A stretch of 42,298 nt of DNA from an uncultured Erysipelotrichaceae bacterium (lineage in GTDB: Bacteria > Bacillota_I > Bacilli_A > Erysipelotrichales > Erysipelotrichaceae): NCBI GenBank assembly GCA_949289855.1, contig CASEPS010000012.1, positions 1 to 42,298 of the forward strand, given 5' to 3'. A program made the position numbers and the translations under genes. The notes beneath the pieces are model-generated. The model saw nothing but the letters and a program-made list of their open reading frames with translations, made no database searches and was not told where the DNA came from. This document shows, piece after piece, positions 16,459 to 24,475 of this stretch (position 1 is its first letter; every line of letters begins with the position of its first letter).

Positions 16459-18044
16459 TGGGTTATCAGATCGTAGATATTGATGAACGGGAGTACAGCA
16501 GCGCTTATGGACTTCCAAAGCTTCTGGCAAAGGTGGCAGCAGCTTCCCGTCTTGATGAAACAAAGATCAGAGAACTCAGGGAACCAGAACCCATCAGAAC
16601 ATCAGAAGCGGATTGTGTAAAGCAGGCGGCAGAAAGAATTGTCAAAGCCAGAAACAACCGTGAGCTCGTGTTCATCGGTGGTGACTATGATGCGGATGGC
16701 ATATGTGCAACTGCCATCATGAAAAAGACATTGGATGTTCTTGGCATTGCCAATGGCTATTACATTCCCGATAAGCTGAAGGAAGGTTATGGTCTTCGCC
16801 CAGAAACAGTACGCCTTGCAAAACAAAAGGGTTACAGCCTCATTATCACTGTGGACAATGGGGTCAAGGCAACAGAAGCTATAGAGGCAGCTCATGAACT
16901 TGGCATGGAAGTCATTGTCACAGACCACCATGTCATCGAAGAAGAAGTGCCTGGTGATATTGTTGTGCATCCCGATTATATGGAAGAGGCATATTCCACA
17001 TTGTCAGGGGCAGGTGTTGCCTTACAGATCAGCAGGATGCTCATTGGCAATGACAAAGAAAGCATTGTCCTTGCGGCAGTTGCAGCAATTGGTGATGTGA
17101 TGCCTTTATGGAAACAGACGCGTTCCATTGTCTATGAAGGTCTGCAATATCTCAACAATGGTGTCATGAAACCATTCAGAAGACTTGTCAGTAGCAGTGT
17201 GATTGATGAGACAACGGTTGCTTTTGAAATAGTGCCAAAGCTCAATGCCATCTCCCGCATGGATGATGATTCCAATGTCAATACACTTGTGCGCTACCTT
17301 TTATTGAAAGATGAAAGGCAGATTGAATCTTATGCACTGCAGCTTGAAAAAGTGAATACAAACCGGAAGAACCTGTCCCGCAGGATGACGGAAAAAGCCG
17401 AGAAGCTTCTCCATGAAGAAGATTTCCTGCTAGTATATGACCAGTCTTTCTCAGCTGGTGTGAGTGGCCTTGTGGCAGGGAAGATTGCCTCTTCGTATCA
17501 TAAGCCAACGCTTGTCTTTGCGGATGCGCAAGATCATCTTGTCGGCAGTGCAAGAAGTGTACCAGGCTTTAATATTTATGACTTCTTTTCAGATTTTGAT
17601 GATCTGCTTGCTTTTGGCGGTCATGCCATGGCAGCCGGGCTGTCCATTCCCCGTGAAAGGCTGGATGATTTTACAAAAGAAGTCCAGCAGAAGATGAAAG
17701 ACAGTGGTTTTATCTATCAGGAAGAGGAAATACCGGCAATTCTGTGTGACGCAGATGATATAACGATGGATGAAATTACCGGACTTTCTTTGTTCAACCC
17801 ATATCCAAAGGACATCGTGCAGCCTATCTTTGCTTTGCGTAATCCGGTACAGCTCGATGTGATGAAAAGACAGCGTGTTTCCCGTTATCGCTTTGCCAAT
17901 AACTGTGGTGGTTTTGATGGGGTACTGTTCTCTTATAAAGGCGTCGAGGCAAAAGATGACCCATCCATTATCATCGGAAAGCCATGTCTGAATCATTTTC
18001 ATGACAGAATCAGCTGTCAGCTTGTGATTGAGGAAATGCGTTGA
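16458..18044 (+). CDS. recJ: Single-stranded-DNA-specific exonuclease RecJ
   Basis: RecJ is a 5'-to-3' single-strand DNA exonuclease for recombination and mismatch repair. The DHH phosphoesterase motifs are visible: GDYDADGICATAI near residue 74, TVDNGVKA near 133, VTDHHV near 154 and the DHHA1 motif GGHAMAAGLSIP near 391. An OB-like C-terminal segment follows. At 528 residues it is shorter than most RecJ proteins in Bacillota, which carry an extra C-terminal domain, and it begins with a shortened N-terminus. The start codon shares a base with the previous stop. The recJ-apt-rel order is conserved in Bacillota. Confidence 0.93.
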   Translation: MGYQIVDIDEREYSSAYGLPKLLAKVAAASRLDETKIRELREPEPIRTSEADCVKQAAERIVKARNNRELVFIGGDYDADGICATAIMKKTLDVLGIANGYYIPDKLKEGYGLRPETVRLAKQKGYSLIITVDNGVKATEAIEAAHELGMEVIVTDHHVIEEEVPGDIVVHPDYMEEAYSTLSGAGVALQISRMLIGNDKESIVLAAVAAIGDVMPLWKQTRSIVYEGLQYLNNGVMKPFRRLVSSSVIDETTVAFEIVPKLNAISRMDDDSNVNTLVRYLLLKDERQIESYALQLEKVNTNRKNLSRRMTEKAEKLLHEEDFLLVYDQSFSAGVSGLVAGKIASSYHKPTLVFADAQDHLVGSARSVPGFNIYDFFSDFDDLLAFGGHAMAAGLSIPRERLDDFTKEVQQKMKDSGFIYQEEEIPAILCDADDITMDEITGLSLFNPYPKDIVQPIFALRNPVQLDVMKRQRVSRYRFANNCGGFDGVLFSYKGVEAKDDPSIIIGKPCLNHFHDRISCQLVIEEMR

Positions 18045-18057
18045 GCACAATTTGTTG

Positions 18058-18063
18058 TATAAT
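18058..18063 (+). promoter_or_regulatory. Probable -10 box of apt
   Basis: TATAAT lies 33 bases before the apt start and 13 bases after the recJ stop. I see no convincing -35 at the right distance. Confidence 0.4.
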
Positions 18064-18096
18064 ACATTTATATTTTGATTTTGGAGGATTTGTACT

Positions 18097-18624
18097 ATGG
18101 CACTCAACCTTGAAGACTATATTGCTTCGATCAGGGATTTCCCGACTAAGGGTATTCTGTTTCGTGATGTGACACCGCTCATTGCGGATGGGGAAGCATT
18201 CCGTGAAGCCACATGGCGTTTTGCGGATTTTGCGAAAGAAACAGGTGCGGATGTCATTGTTGGACCAGAGAGCAGAGGTTTTATCTTTGGTGCGCCTGTT
18301 GCGACTGAACTCGGCATTGGTTTTGTACCGGTCAGAAAACCTGGCAAACTGCCACGTGAGACGATTTCCTGTAAATATGATCTTGAATATGGTTCCAATG
18401 AACTGTTCATGCATAAGGATGCCATCAAGCCAGGACAGAAGGCTCTGATTGTGGATGACCTTCTTGCGACAGGTGGTACAGCAGTAGCAACATGCAGGAT
18501 GATTGAAGAACTTGGTGGGGAAGTCGCAGGTCTTGCTTTTGTTGTGGAACTGACTGGTATTGAGCAGAATGCTGCATTGAAGAATTATAATGTCAAGTCA
18601 CTCATGAAACTGAGTGATCAGTAA
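18097..18624 (+). CDS. apt: Adenine phosphoribosyltransferase
   Basis: Apt salvages adenine by joining it to PRPP, giving AMP and pyrophosphate in the cytoplasm. The length of 175 residues is typical. Visible are the N-terminal [17 protein letters not shown] (residues 12-28), [15 protein letters not shown] near residue 55 and the PRPP loop [13 protein letters not shown] near 120. GGAGG lies upstream of the ATG. The gene sits between recJ and rel as in Bacillus and relatives, and is closed by its own terminator. Confidence 0.97.
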   Translation: MALNLEDYIASIRDFPTKGILFRDVTPLIADGEAFREATWRFADFAKETGADVIVGPESRGFIFGAPVATELGIGFVPVRKPGKLPRETISCKYDLEYGSNELFMHKDAIKPGQKALIVDDLLATGGTAVATCRMIEELGGEVAGLAFVVELTGIEQNAALKNYNVKSLMKLSDQ

Positions 18625-18633
18625 GCAGATATG

Positions 18634-18661
18634 AATCGAAGTTTTTTACTTCGATTTTTTC
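18634..18661 (+). terminator. Terminator after apt
   Basis: AATCGAAGT (18634-18642) pairs with ACTTCGATT (18648-18656), followed by a T run. Confidence 0.85.
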
Positions 18662-18683
18662 AAAGATTGGGGAGGTGAATGTT

Positions 18684-20891
18684 ATGGAAGACCATCAGGT
18701 AGTTGGTGTAGATGATGTGATGCATGAAGTGCGCAAGTATATTTCCAATCCGGATAACATTGCGCTCATTGAGAGGGCTGCCAACTTTGCGACCGAGCAC
18801 CATGCCGGACAGTTTCGCAAATCTGGTGAGCCATATATCATTCATCTGATCAATGTTGCCTACATCCTTGCGGAGCTGCAGGCTGGGCCTTCGACCATTG
18901 CGGCAGGTTTTCTCCATGACACCATTGAAGATACCGGTGTCACAAAACAGGAACTTGCCGAAAAGTTCAATGAGGAAATAGCGGAGATTGTCGAAGCGGT
19001 CACAAAGATTGGTACATTGAAGTACAAGGGCAAAGATGATCCGGAATATCAGGCGAGCAATCACCGGAAGATATTCATTGCCATGGCCAGGGATATACGT
19101 GTCATTCTGGTCAAACTGGCAGACCGTCTGCATAACATGCGCACATTGCAATACCAGCCAGAAGCTTCGCAAAAGCGCATTGCGGCAGAAACCCTGGACA
19201 TTTATGCACCGATTGCCCACCGGCTTGGTATCAGTGCTATCAAAAATGAACTGGAAGATCTTTGTTTCTATTATCTGAATCGCAATGAGTATTACCATAT
19301 TGCGTCTCTTGTTGAAACAAAGAAAGCAGAGCGTGATGCGGCTGTTAGCCATATGATTTCTGAGATATCGGATATGTTACGGGAAAATCATCTTGAATTT
19401 CGCATCTTCGGCAGATCCAAACATCTGTATTCCATCTATAACAAGATGGTCAAAAAGCATAAGCGGTTCGATGAGATACTTGATCTTCTCGCCATCCGCA
19501 TTGTGACAAGAACGGAACTCAACTGTTATGAAATCCTTGGTTACATCCATGCCAAGTACAAACCGATACCGGGACGATTGAAAGATTATATTGCGGTACC
19601 AAAGACAAATATGTACCAGTCATTGCATACGACGATCATCGGAGATGACGGAAAGATCTTTGAAGTGCAGATCCGTACGGAAGAGATGGACCAGGTCGCA
19701 GAAAGAGGTATTGCAGCCCACTGGCGCTATAAGGAAGGCAACCGCTATGATGCCAAGAAAGAACAGAAGGAAATTGAGGACAAGCTGTCATGGTTCAAGA
19801 ACTTTGCGGTTTATTCTGAGGAAGCAGAAAATGACAATGCTTCTGAATATATGGCCATGCTGCAACATGATGTCTTTGAAGCCAATGTGTATGTCATGAC
19901 CCCTAAGGGCAGGGTAGTTGACCTGCCAAATGGGGCTACGCCGATTGATTTTGCCTACCGTATTCATACTGATGTAGGACATACGGCAGTTGGTGCCATC
20001 GTCAATGATGTCATGGTGCCACTCAATACGGAGCTGCATACAGGTGATGTAGTGCAGATCAAAACCATGAAGGGTACCGGTCCAAGTGAAGACTGGCTCA
20101 AATTTGTCAAATCCAACCAGGCTCGCAACAAGATCCGCGCTTATCTTACACGTCGTGAAAATGAAGAAAAAGAAAAGCGTGTCGAAGATGGTGAAAAGAT
20201 CATGTTCGATGAGTTGCGCAAACGTGGATTTGATCTCAAGGAATATAAAGATCGCAAGAAATATGAAGCGATCATGAAGAATTTCAATGTCAATTCCTAT
20301 ACAGATCTCATGCATGGCATTGCCGTGAAATCCATCAACCCAACCGATGTCTGTCAGAAACTGACAAACCAGAAGCGGACATTGAACAACGAAGAAATGC
20401 TGCAGAGGGTGATGAGCAGAGAACCTGTCAAAAGACGGGCAACATCGAAGTTTGGTGTCATCGTACCTGGTATTGAATCGATGAAGATGTCCCTTGCCGG
20501 CTGTTGTCTGCCTGTCTATGGTGATCCGATCATCGGTTATATTTCCAAAGGTGTCGGTGTCAAGGTACATCGTGCTGACTGCATCAATATGCAGAATGTC
20601 AAAGAGAGAAGAATTGATGTACAGTGGGATGATGGAGACAGTGAGCGCTCCTATATCAGCGATCTGCTCATCAAAGCCCATGACCGTCAGTTCCTTGTGA
20701 CGGATATTGTGACTGTCATTTCCCAGGTCAAAGCACCGATGAGTGCCATCAATGCGGTAGTGGACCAGGAGTCTCTTGTTTCGACCATCAAATTGCAGAT
20801 CAGTGTAAAGGACATTGACCATCTCAATAATGTGATGGCCAATATCCGCAAGATAGAATCGGTGATTTCTGTGGAAAGGGCATCGCATTGA
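18684..20891 (+). CDS. rel: Bifunctional (p)ppGpp synthetase/hydrolase Rel
   Basis: A long RelA/SpoT homologue of 735 residues that makes and degrades the alarmone (p)ppGpp. The N-terminal hydrolase HD domain is intact (His53 in YIIHLINVA, His78-Asp79 in FLHDTIEDTG and the LADRLHNMRTL motif), so hydrolysis is expected. The synthetase domain (about 230-340) has RSKHLYSIYNKM, LAIRIV and VPKTNMYQSLHTT. Then come the TGS domain (VYVMTPKGRVVDLPNGATPIDFAY), a helical region, the CC-containing zinc-finger/RIS segment (SLAGCCLP) and a C-terminal ACT domain. ATG 18684 has GGGGAGG eight bases upstream; the GTG at 18675 lies inside that site. Confidence 0.96.
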   Translation: MEDHQVVGVDDVMHEVRKYISNPDNIALIERAANFATEHHAGQFRKSGEPYIIHLINVAYILAELQAGPSTIAAGFLHDTIEDTGVTKQELAEKFNEEIAEIVEAVTKIGTLKYKGKDDPEYQASNHRKIFIAMARDIRVILVKLADRLHNMRTLQYQPEASQKRIAAETLDIYAPIAHRLGISAIKNELEDLCFYYLNRNEYYHIASLVETKKAERDAAVSHMISEISDMLRENHLEFRIFGRSKHLYSIYNKMVKKHKRFDEILDLLAIRIVTRTELNCYEILGYIHAKYKPIPGRLKDYIAVPKTNMYQSLHTTIIGDDGKIFEVQIRTEEMDQVAERGIAAHWRYKEGNRYDAKKEQKEIEDKLSWFKNFAVYSEEAENDNASEYMAMLQHDVFEANVYVMTPKGRVVDLPNGATPIDFAYRIHTDVGHTAVGAIVNDVMVPLNTELHTGDVVQIKTMKGTGPSEDWLKFVKSNQARNKIRAYLTRRENEEKEKRVEDGEKIMFDELRKRGFDLKEYKDRKKYEAIMKNFNVNSYTDLMHGIAVKSINPTDVCQKLTNQKRTLNNEEMLQRVMSREPVKRRATSKFGVIVPGIESMKMSLAGCCLPVYGDPIIGYISKGVGVKVHRADCINMQNVKERRIDVQWDDGDSERSYISDLLIKAHDRQFLVTDIVTVISQVKAPMSAINAVVDQESLVSTIKLQISVKDIDHLNNVMANIRKIESVISVERASH

Positions 20892-20900
20892 TGCTATAAT
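20872..20900 (+). promoter_or_regulatory. Promoter of the T-box-hisS-aspS unit
   Basis: TGGAAA (20872-20877), a 17-base spacer and TATAAT (20895-20900) with an extended TGC. The -35 lies inside the end of rel. Transcription would start near 20907, at the beginning of the T-box leader. Confidence 0.65.
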
Positions 20901-20906
20901 ACTGCG

Positions 20907-21121
20907 TGTTCGATGAAGGAGAAATTCTCTTTGCGGCTTCAAGAGAGACGGTGGTCAGGTGAAAGCACCGGTTGCTTACAGGAGAAAAGACACTCTGGAG
21001 AATTCTTTCTGAAACAGCAGTAGGAAAGACGTCAGCTGCGTTAAAGCATAAAGCGTACAGCATTTGCTGTAAACTGAGGTGGTACCGCGCTAACAGCGTC
21101 CTTGGATGAGGACGCTTTTTA
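20907..21121 (+). promoter_or_regulatory. T-box leader of hisS (tRNA-His sensing)
   Basis: A 5' leader of about 215 bases that senses uncharged tRNA. Stem I is visible: an ATTCTC strand near 20923-20932 pairs with GAGAAT near 20999-21004. The triplet CAC at 20991-20993, on the 3' side of the specifier loop, is a histidine codon. The T-box core GAGGTGGTACCGCG is at about 21075-21089 and contains the TGGT segment that pairs with the tRNA acceptor end. A competing terminator (AGCGTCCT 21095-21102 with AGGACGCT 21109-21116, then T) follows. When tRNA-His is uncharged the antiterminator should form and hisS-aspS be transcribed. Confidence 0.92.
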
Positions 21122-21139
21122 TTTTAAGGAGGCATAAGT

Positions 21140-22405
21140 ATGAATTATCAGACACCCCGGGGCACATATGACATTCTTCCGGATGAAATGGGAAAATGGC
21201 ATGATGTGGAAAACAGAATCCGTGCGATGACGGAACATTACCGCTACCGTGAAATCCGCACACCATATTTTGAAAGCACAAATGTATTTGCCCGTGCCAA
21301 CGACAGTTCGGACATGGTCAACAAGGAGATGTATACCTTCACAACAGGGTCTGACTCCTATACATTACGACCAGAAGGTACAGCTGGTGTCATCCGTGCA
21401 TTTGACCAGCACAAGCTGTATGGCACGATGGATCTGCCGGCAAAGTTCTATTACATGGGCGCCATGTTCCGACATGAACGTCCCCAGAAGGGCAGACAGC
21501 GTCAGTTCCACCAGTTTGGTGTAGAAAACATTGGCGTCAAGTCACCAGAAGTGGATGCGGAAACCATTGCCCTTGGCTATGACATTGTCAAATCCATGGA
21601 TATTTCCAGTGTGAAGGTTTTGATCAATACCCTTGGCGATGATGAAAGCCGTGCGGCATACCGCAAAGCACTGAAGGACTATTTCACACCGCATCTTGAT
21701 GAATTGTGTGGGGATTGTCATCGCCGTCTTGAACAGAATCCATTGCGCATTCTTGACTGCAAGGTGGATCATGACAAACCGTTTATGATGGATGCGCCAA
21801 AGCTTTCTGACTATCTCAATGAAGAATCCAGAACATACTTTGACAGGGTTCTGGCGGCGCTGGATGCCATTGGCATTCCATATGAAATTGATGAAAGACT
21901 CGTGAGAGGTCTTGACTACTATACCCATACGGTATTTGAAGTTGTCTCAACAAGACCTGACAGCGGGGCCCAGGCAACCATATTTGCCGGAGGCAGATAT
22001 GACCATTTCGTCGAATACTATGGTGGACCTGAGATGAGTGGCATCGGTTTTGCGATTGGTCTTGAAAGACTGCTCAGCCTGGCAGAAGAAGAGGGACATG
22101 ACTTTGGCAAAGAAAAGGGTCTTGATGTATATGTCATCGGACTTGGTGATGTTGCCCATGATGTATTGACAACGGTACAGGATCTGCGCAAAGCAGGACT
22201 TGCCGCAGAAGGCAATTATGCCAAAAGAAGTCTCAAGGCACAGTTCAAGAGTGCTGACAGACTTGGGGCAGAATGGATTGTGATCATGGGAGAAGATGAG
22301 GTGAAACAGGGTACTGTCAACCTCAAGAAGAGTGGTGAAAAAGAACAGGCAACGCTGCAGCGCACGCAGCTTGTGGAAGGTTTGAAAGAAAGGCTTGGTA
22401 AATGA
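21140..22405 (+). CDS. hisS: Histidine--tRNA ligase
   Basis: Class II synthetase that charges tRNA-His. The 421 residues contain NYQTPRGTYDILPDEM at the N-terminus, motif 2 RHERPQKGRQRQFHQFG near residue 115, the histidine-specific VRGLDYYTHTVFE near 258 and motif 3 GIGFAIGLERLLSL near 300, followed by the anticodon-binding domain. AAGGAGG lies seven bases before the ATG. Expression is controlled by the T-box leader in front of it. It overlaps aspS by four bases. Confidence 0.97.
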   Translation: MNYQTPRGTYDILPDEMGKWHDVENRIRAMTEHYRYREIRTPYFESTNVFARANDSSDMVNKEMYTFTTGSDSYTLRPEGTAGVIRAFDQHKLYGTMDLPAKFYYMGAMFRHERPQKGRQRQFHQFGVENIGVKSPEVDAETIALGYDIVKSMDISSVKVLINTLGDDESRAAYRKALKDYFTPHLDELCGDCHRRLEQNPLRILDCKVDHDKPFMMDAPKLSDYLNEESRTYFDRVLAALDAIGIPYEIDERLVRGLDYYTHTVFEVVSTRPDSGAQATIFAGGRYDHFVEYYGGPEMSGIGFAIGLERLLSLAEEEGHDFGKEKGLDVYVIGLGDVAHDVLTTVQDLRKAGLAAEGNYAKRSLKAQFKSADRLGAEWIVIMGEDEVKQGTVNLKKSGEKEQATLQRTQLVEGLKERLGK

Positions 22406-24171
22406 TGGAAAGAACTTGTGGATGTGGAACATTGCGCAAAGAAGATGCGGGAAAACGTGTCACACTGATTGGCTGGGTTAACAAGAGAAGAAATTTTGGT
22501 TCCCTTGTCTTTGTTGATTTGCGTGACCGCAGTGGACTTGTACAGATTGTCTTTGGTGAAAATACAGCAGCAGAAATCAAAGATGTACGTAATGAATATA
22601 TTTTACAGGTAACCGGTACTGTTGGTGTACGCAAGGAAAGCAATCCAAATATGCCGACTGGTGAAATTGAAGTGACTGCTGAATCTGTCAACATTGTCAA
22701 CAGTGCCGAGACTTCACCGATTGATATCAGCGATGATACAAAGACAAATGAGGATACCCGTCTCAAGTACAGATATCTGGATTTGAGAAGACCGGTATTG
22801 CAGAAGAATCTGATGCTTCGCCATAAGATCTGCATGATCGCAAGATCCGTCCTTGATGATGCAGGTTTTGTGGAAGTGGAAACACCAATTCTTGCAAGAA
22901 GCACCCCGGAAGGCGCAAGGGACTATCTTGTACCATCCCGTATTTACAATGGCAGATTCTGGGCACTTCCACAGTCTCCGCAGATCTTCAAACAGCTGTT
23001 GATGATCTCTGGCATGGAGAAGTATTTCCAGATTGCAAGATGTTTCCGCGATGAAGACCTTCGTGCGGACAGACAGCCGGAGTTCACCCAGATTGATATC
23101 GAGATGTCATTTGGGGATGAAGAAACAATCTTCGCCCTTGTTGAAAAGCTGATGCAGGCAATCTTCAAGGGTACGAAGGGTGTGGAGCTCGAAGAGCACT
23201 TTGTGCGCATTCCATGGCACGAAAGCATGCGCCGTTTTGGTACAGATAAACCTGATCTTCGCTTTGGCAATGAGATCAATGATCTCACGGATCTTTTTGC
23301 AAATACTGCATTTGTTGTATTCAAAAATGTTGTGGAAGCTGGTGGAGAAATCGGCTGTCTGAAGTTTGAAAATGCAGCAGATCACTATAGTCGCAAAGGT
23401 CTGGATGCCCTGCAGGAATTTGTAAAGCACGGCTTTGGGGCAAAGGCACTTGCCTACCTCAAGATGGCAGATGGCACATTGAATGGCAGTATTGCCAAGC
23501 CATTGTCTGAGGAAGAAAAACAGGCAATAGTGGAAAGGCTTGATGTCAAAGATGGCGATCTTCTGCTCTTCGTTGCGGATAAGCCATCTGTCGTACAAAG
23601 TGCACTTGGTGCATTGCGCGTACGCCTTGCCCATGAGTTGGACCGCATACAGCATGATGGAGTTTACCGCTTTGCCTGGATTACCGACTTCCCGATGTTT
23701 GAATATAGTGAGGCAGAACAGCGCTGGGTTGCAGCCCATCATCCGTTTACAGCACCAAATGAGGAAGATATCGACAAGCTGTTCACCGATCCGGAACACG
23801 TCAATTCCCGTGCTTATGACCTTGTTGTCAACGGTTATGAACTGCTTTCCGGTTCTATCCGTATTCATGATCAGGCATTGCAGGAAAAGGTATTTGAAGC
23901 AATTGGTCTTTCCATGGAAGAAGCAAAGGCAAGATTTGGATTCTTCCTTGATGCCTTCCGCTATGGCACGCCACCTCATGGTGGGGTAGGTATTGGTCTT
24001 GAAAGACTGACCATGGTACTTGCCGGTACAGATAACATCCGCGATGTTGTGGCTTTCCCGACAACAAACAGTTCGATGGACCTCATGAGTGAGTCACCAA
24101 ATGTGGTCGATCAGGCACAGCTCGATGTACTCGGCATTGCAATAGCAGAACACCATACAGATAAAGATTAA
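22402..24171 (+). CDS. aspS: Aspartate--tRNA ligase
   Basis: Class II synthetase of the long bacterial type, 589 residues. It has an OB-fold anticodon-binding domain (residues 1-110), motif 1 within VEVETPILARSTPEGARDYLVPSR, QSPQIFKQLLM near residue 193, motif 2 RCFRDEDLRADRQPEF near 215, a bacterial insertion domain from about 290 to 410, and motif 3 GIGLERLTMVLAG near 530. The frame begins with two adjacent ATG codons (22402 and 22405) overlapping the hisS stop, so both genes share the His T-box control. Confidence 0.97.
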   Translation: MMERTCGCGTLRKEDAGKRVTLIGWVNKRRNFGSLVFVDLRDRSGLVQIVFGENTAAEIKDVRNEYILQVTGTVGVRKESNPNMPTGEIEVTAESVNIVNSAETSPIDISDDTKTNEDTRLKYRYLDLRRPVLQKNLMLRHKICMIARSVLDDAGFVEVETPILARSTPEGARDYLVPSRIYNGRFWALPQSPQIFKQLLMISGMEKYFQIARCFRDEDLRADRQPEFTQIDIEMSFGDEETIFALVEKLMQAIFKGTKGVELEEHFVRIPWHESMRRFGTDKPDLRFGNEINDLTDLFANTAFVVFKNVVEAGGEIGCLKFENAADHYSRKGLDALQEFVKHGFGAKALAYLKMADGTLNGSIAKPLSEEEKQAIVERLDVKDGDLLLFVADKPSVVQSALGALRVRLAHELDRIQHDGVYRFAWITDFPMFEYSEAEQRWVAAHHPFTAPNEEDIDKLFTDPEHVNSRAYDLVVNGYELLSGSIRIHDQALQEKVFEAIGLSMEEAKARFGFFLDAFRYGTPPHGGVGIGLERLTMVLAGTDNIRDVVAFPTTNSSMDLMSESPNVVDQAQLDVLGIAIAEHHTDKD

Positions 24172-24182
24172 TCCTGTCAAGA

Positions 24183-24211
24183 CTGTTAATTGTAAAATCA
24201 TCCGCTATAAT
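24183..24211 (+). promoter_or_regulatory. Promoter of the putative 6S RNA
   Basis: TATAAT at 24206-24211, with a weak CTGTTA at 24183-24188 and a 17-base spacer. It lies in the gap after aspS, and the predicted start near 24219 coincides with the first base of the long closing stem of the RNA. Confidence 0.55.
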
Positions 24212-24218
24212 ACTTCTT

Positions 24219-24405
24219 GCCGGAGGATTACATATTTTTCCTACACTTTGATATAAGGGAATCCTGACTGGAGATTTCTGTGTTGAATACCCGATACGGT
24301 CGGGGATCCTGACGAATGACCAAGGATACCCACCTCTACAGAAGAGGGAACATATCAACCCCTTCGGCTGTTTGGGAATGATTTGCCGTCCATTTTGGGC
24401 GGTTT
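24219..24405 (+). ncRNA. ssrS: Probable 6S RNA
   Basis: The 300 bases after aspS hold no protein gene but do hold a promoter, a long imperfect hairpin and a terminator. Nested pairings are visible: GCCGGAGG (24219-24226) with CCTTCGGC (24361-24368), TTGATAT (24248-24254) with ATATCAA (24352-24358), and TTCTGT (24276-24281) with ACAGAA (24338-24343). A closing local stem of GGGATCCT with AGGATACCC lies inside. Between the second and third stems is a large asymmetric bubble, as in 6S RNA, which mimics an open promoter and binds sigma-A RNA polymerase. In B. subtilis the 6S-1 gene (bsrA) also lies directly after aspS. The 3' end may be trimmed near 24370 or extend to the terminator. Confidence 0.65.
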
Positions 24406-24409
24406 TTCT
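24385..24409 (+). terminator. Terminator of the putative 6S RNA
   Basis: CCGTCCA (24386-24392) pairs with TGGGCGG (24396-24402, one G-U pair), followed by a T run. Confidence 0.75.
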
Positions 24410-24475
24410 TTTGGAAAGCGCATTTCGTCATAATATGCCGGTAAAAACAACCGTATAATAGAAGGAGAGGTGATT

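Noticed and set aside
19788-20942. 384-codon open frame on the minus strand
   Set aside because: Antisense shadow of rel; composition is His/Ile/Phe-rich and no motif is seen.
24219-24475. Riboswitch controlling the EIIB-ROK gene
   Set aside because: I recognise no known aptamer core. The element has its own promoter and terminator and a long closing stem, and its place after aspS fits 6S RNA better; a further TATAAT lies between it and the gene.
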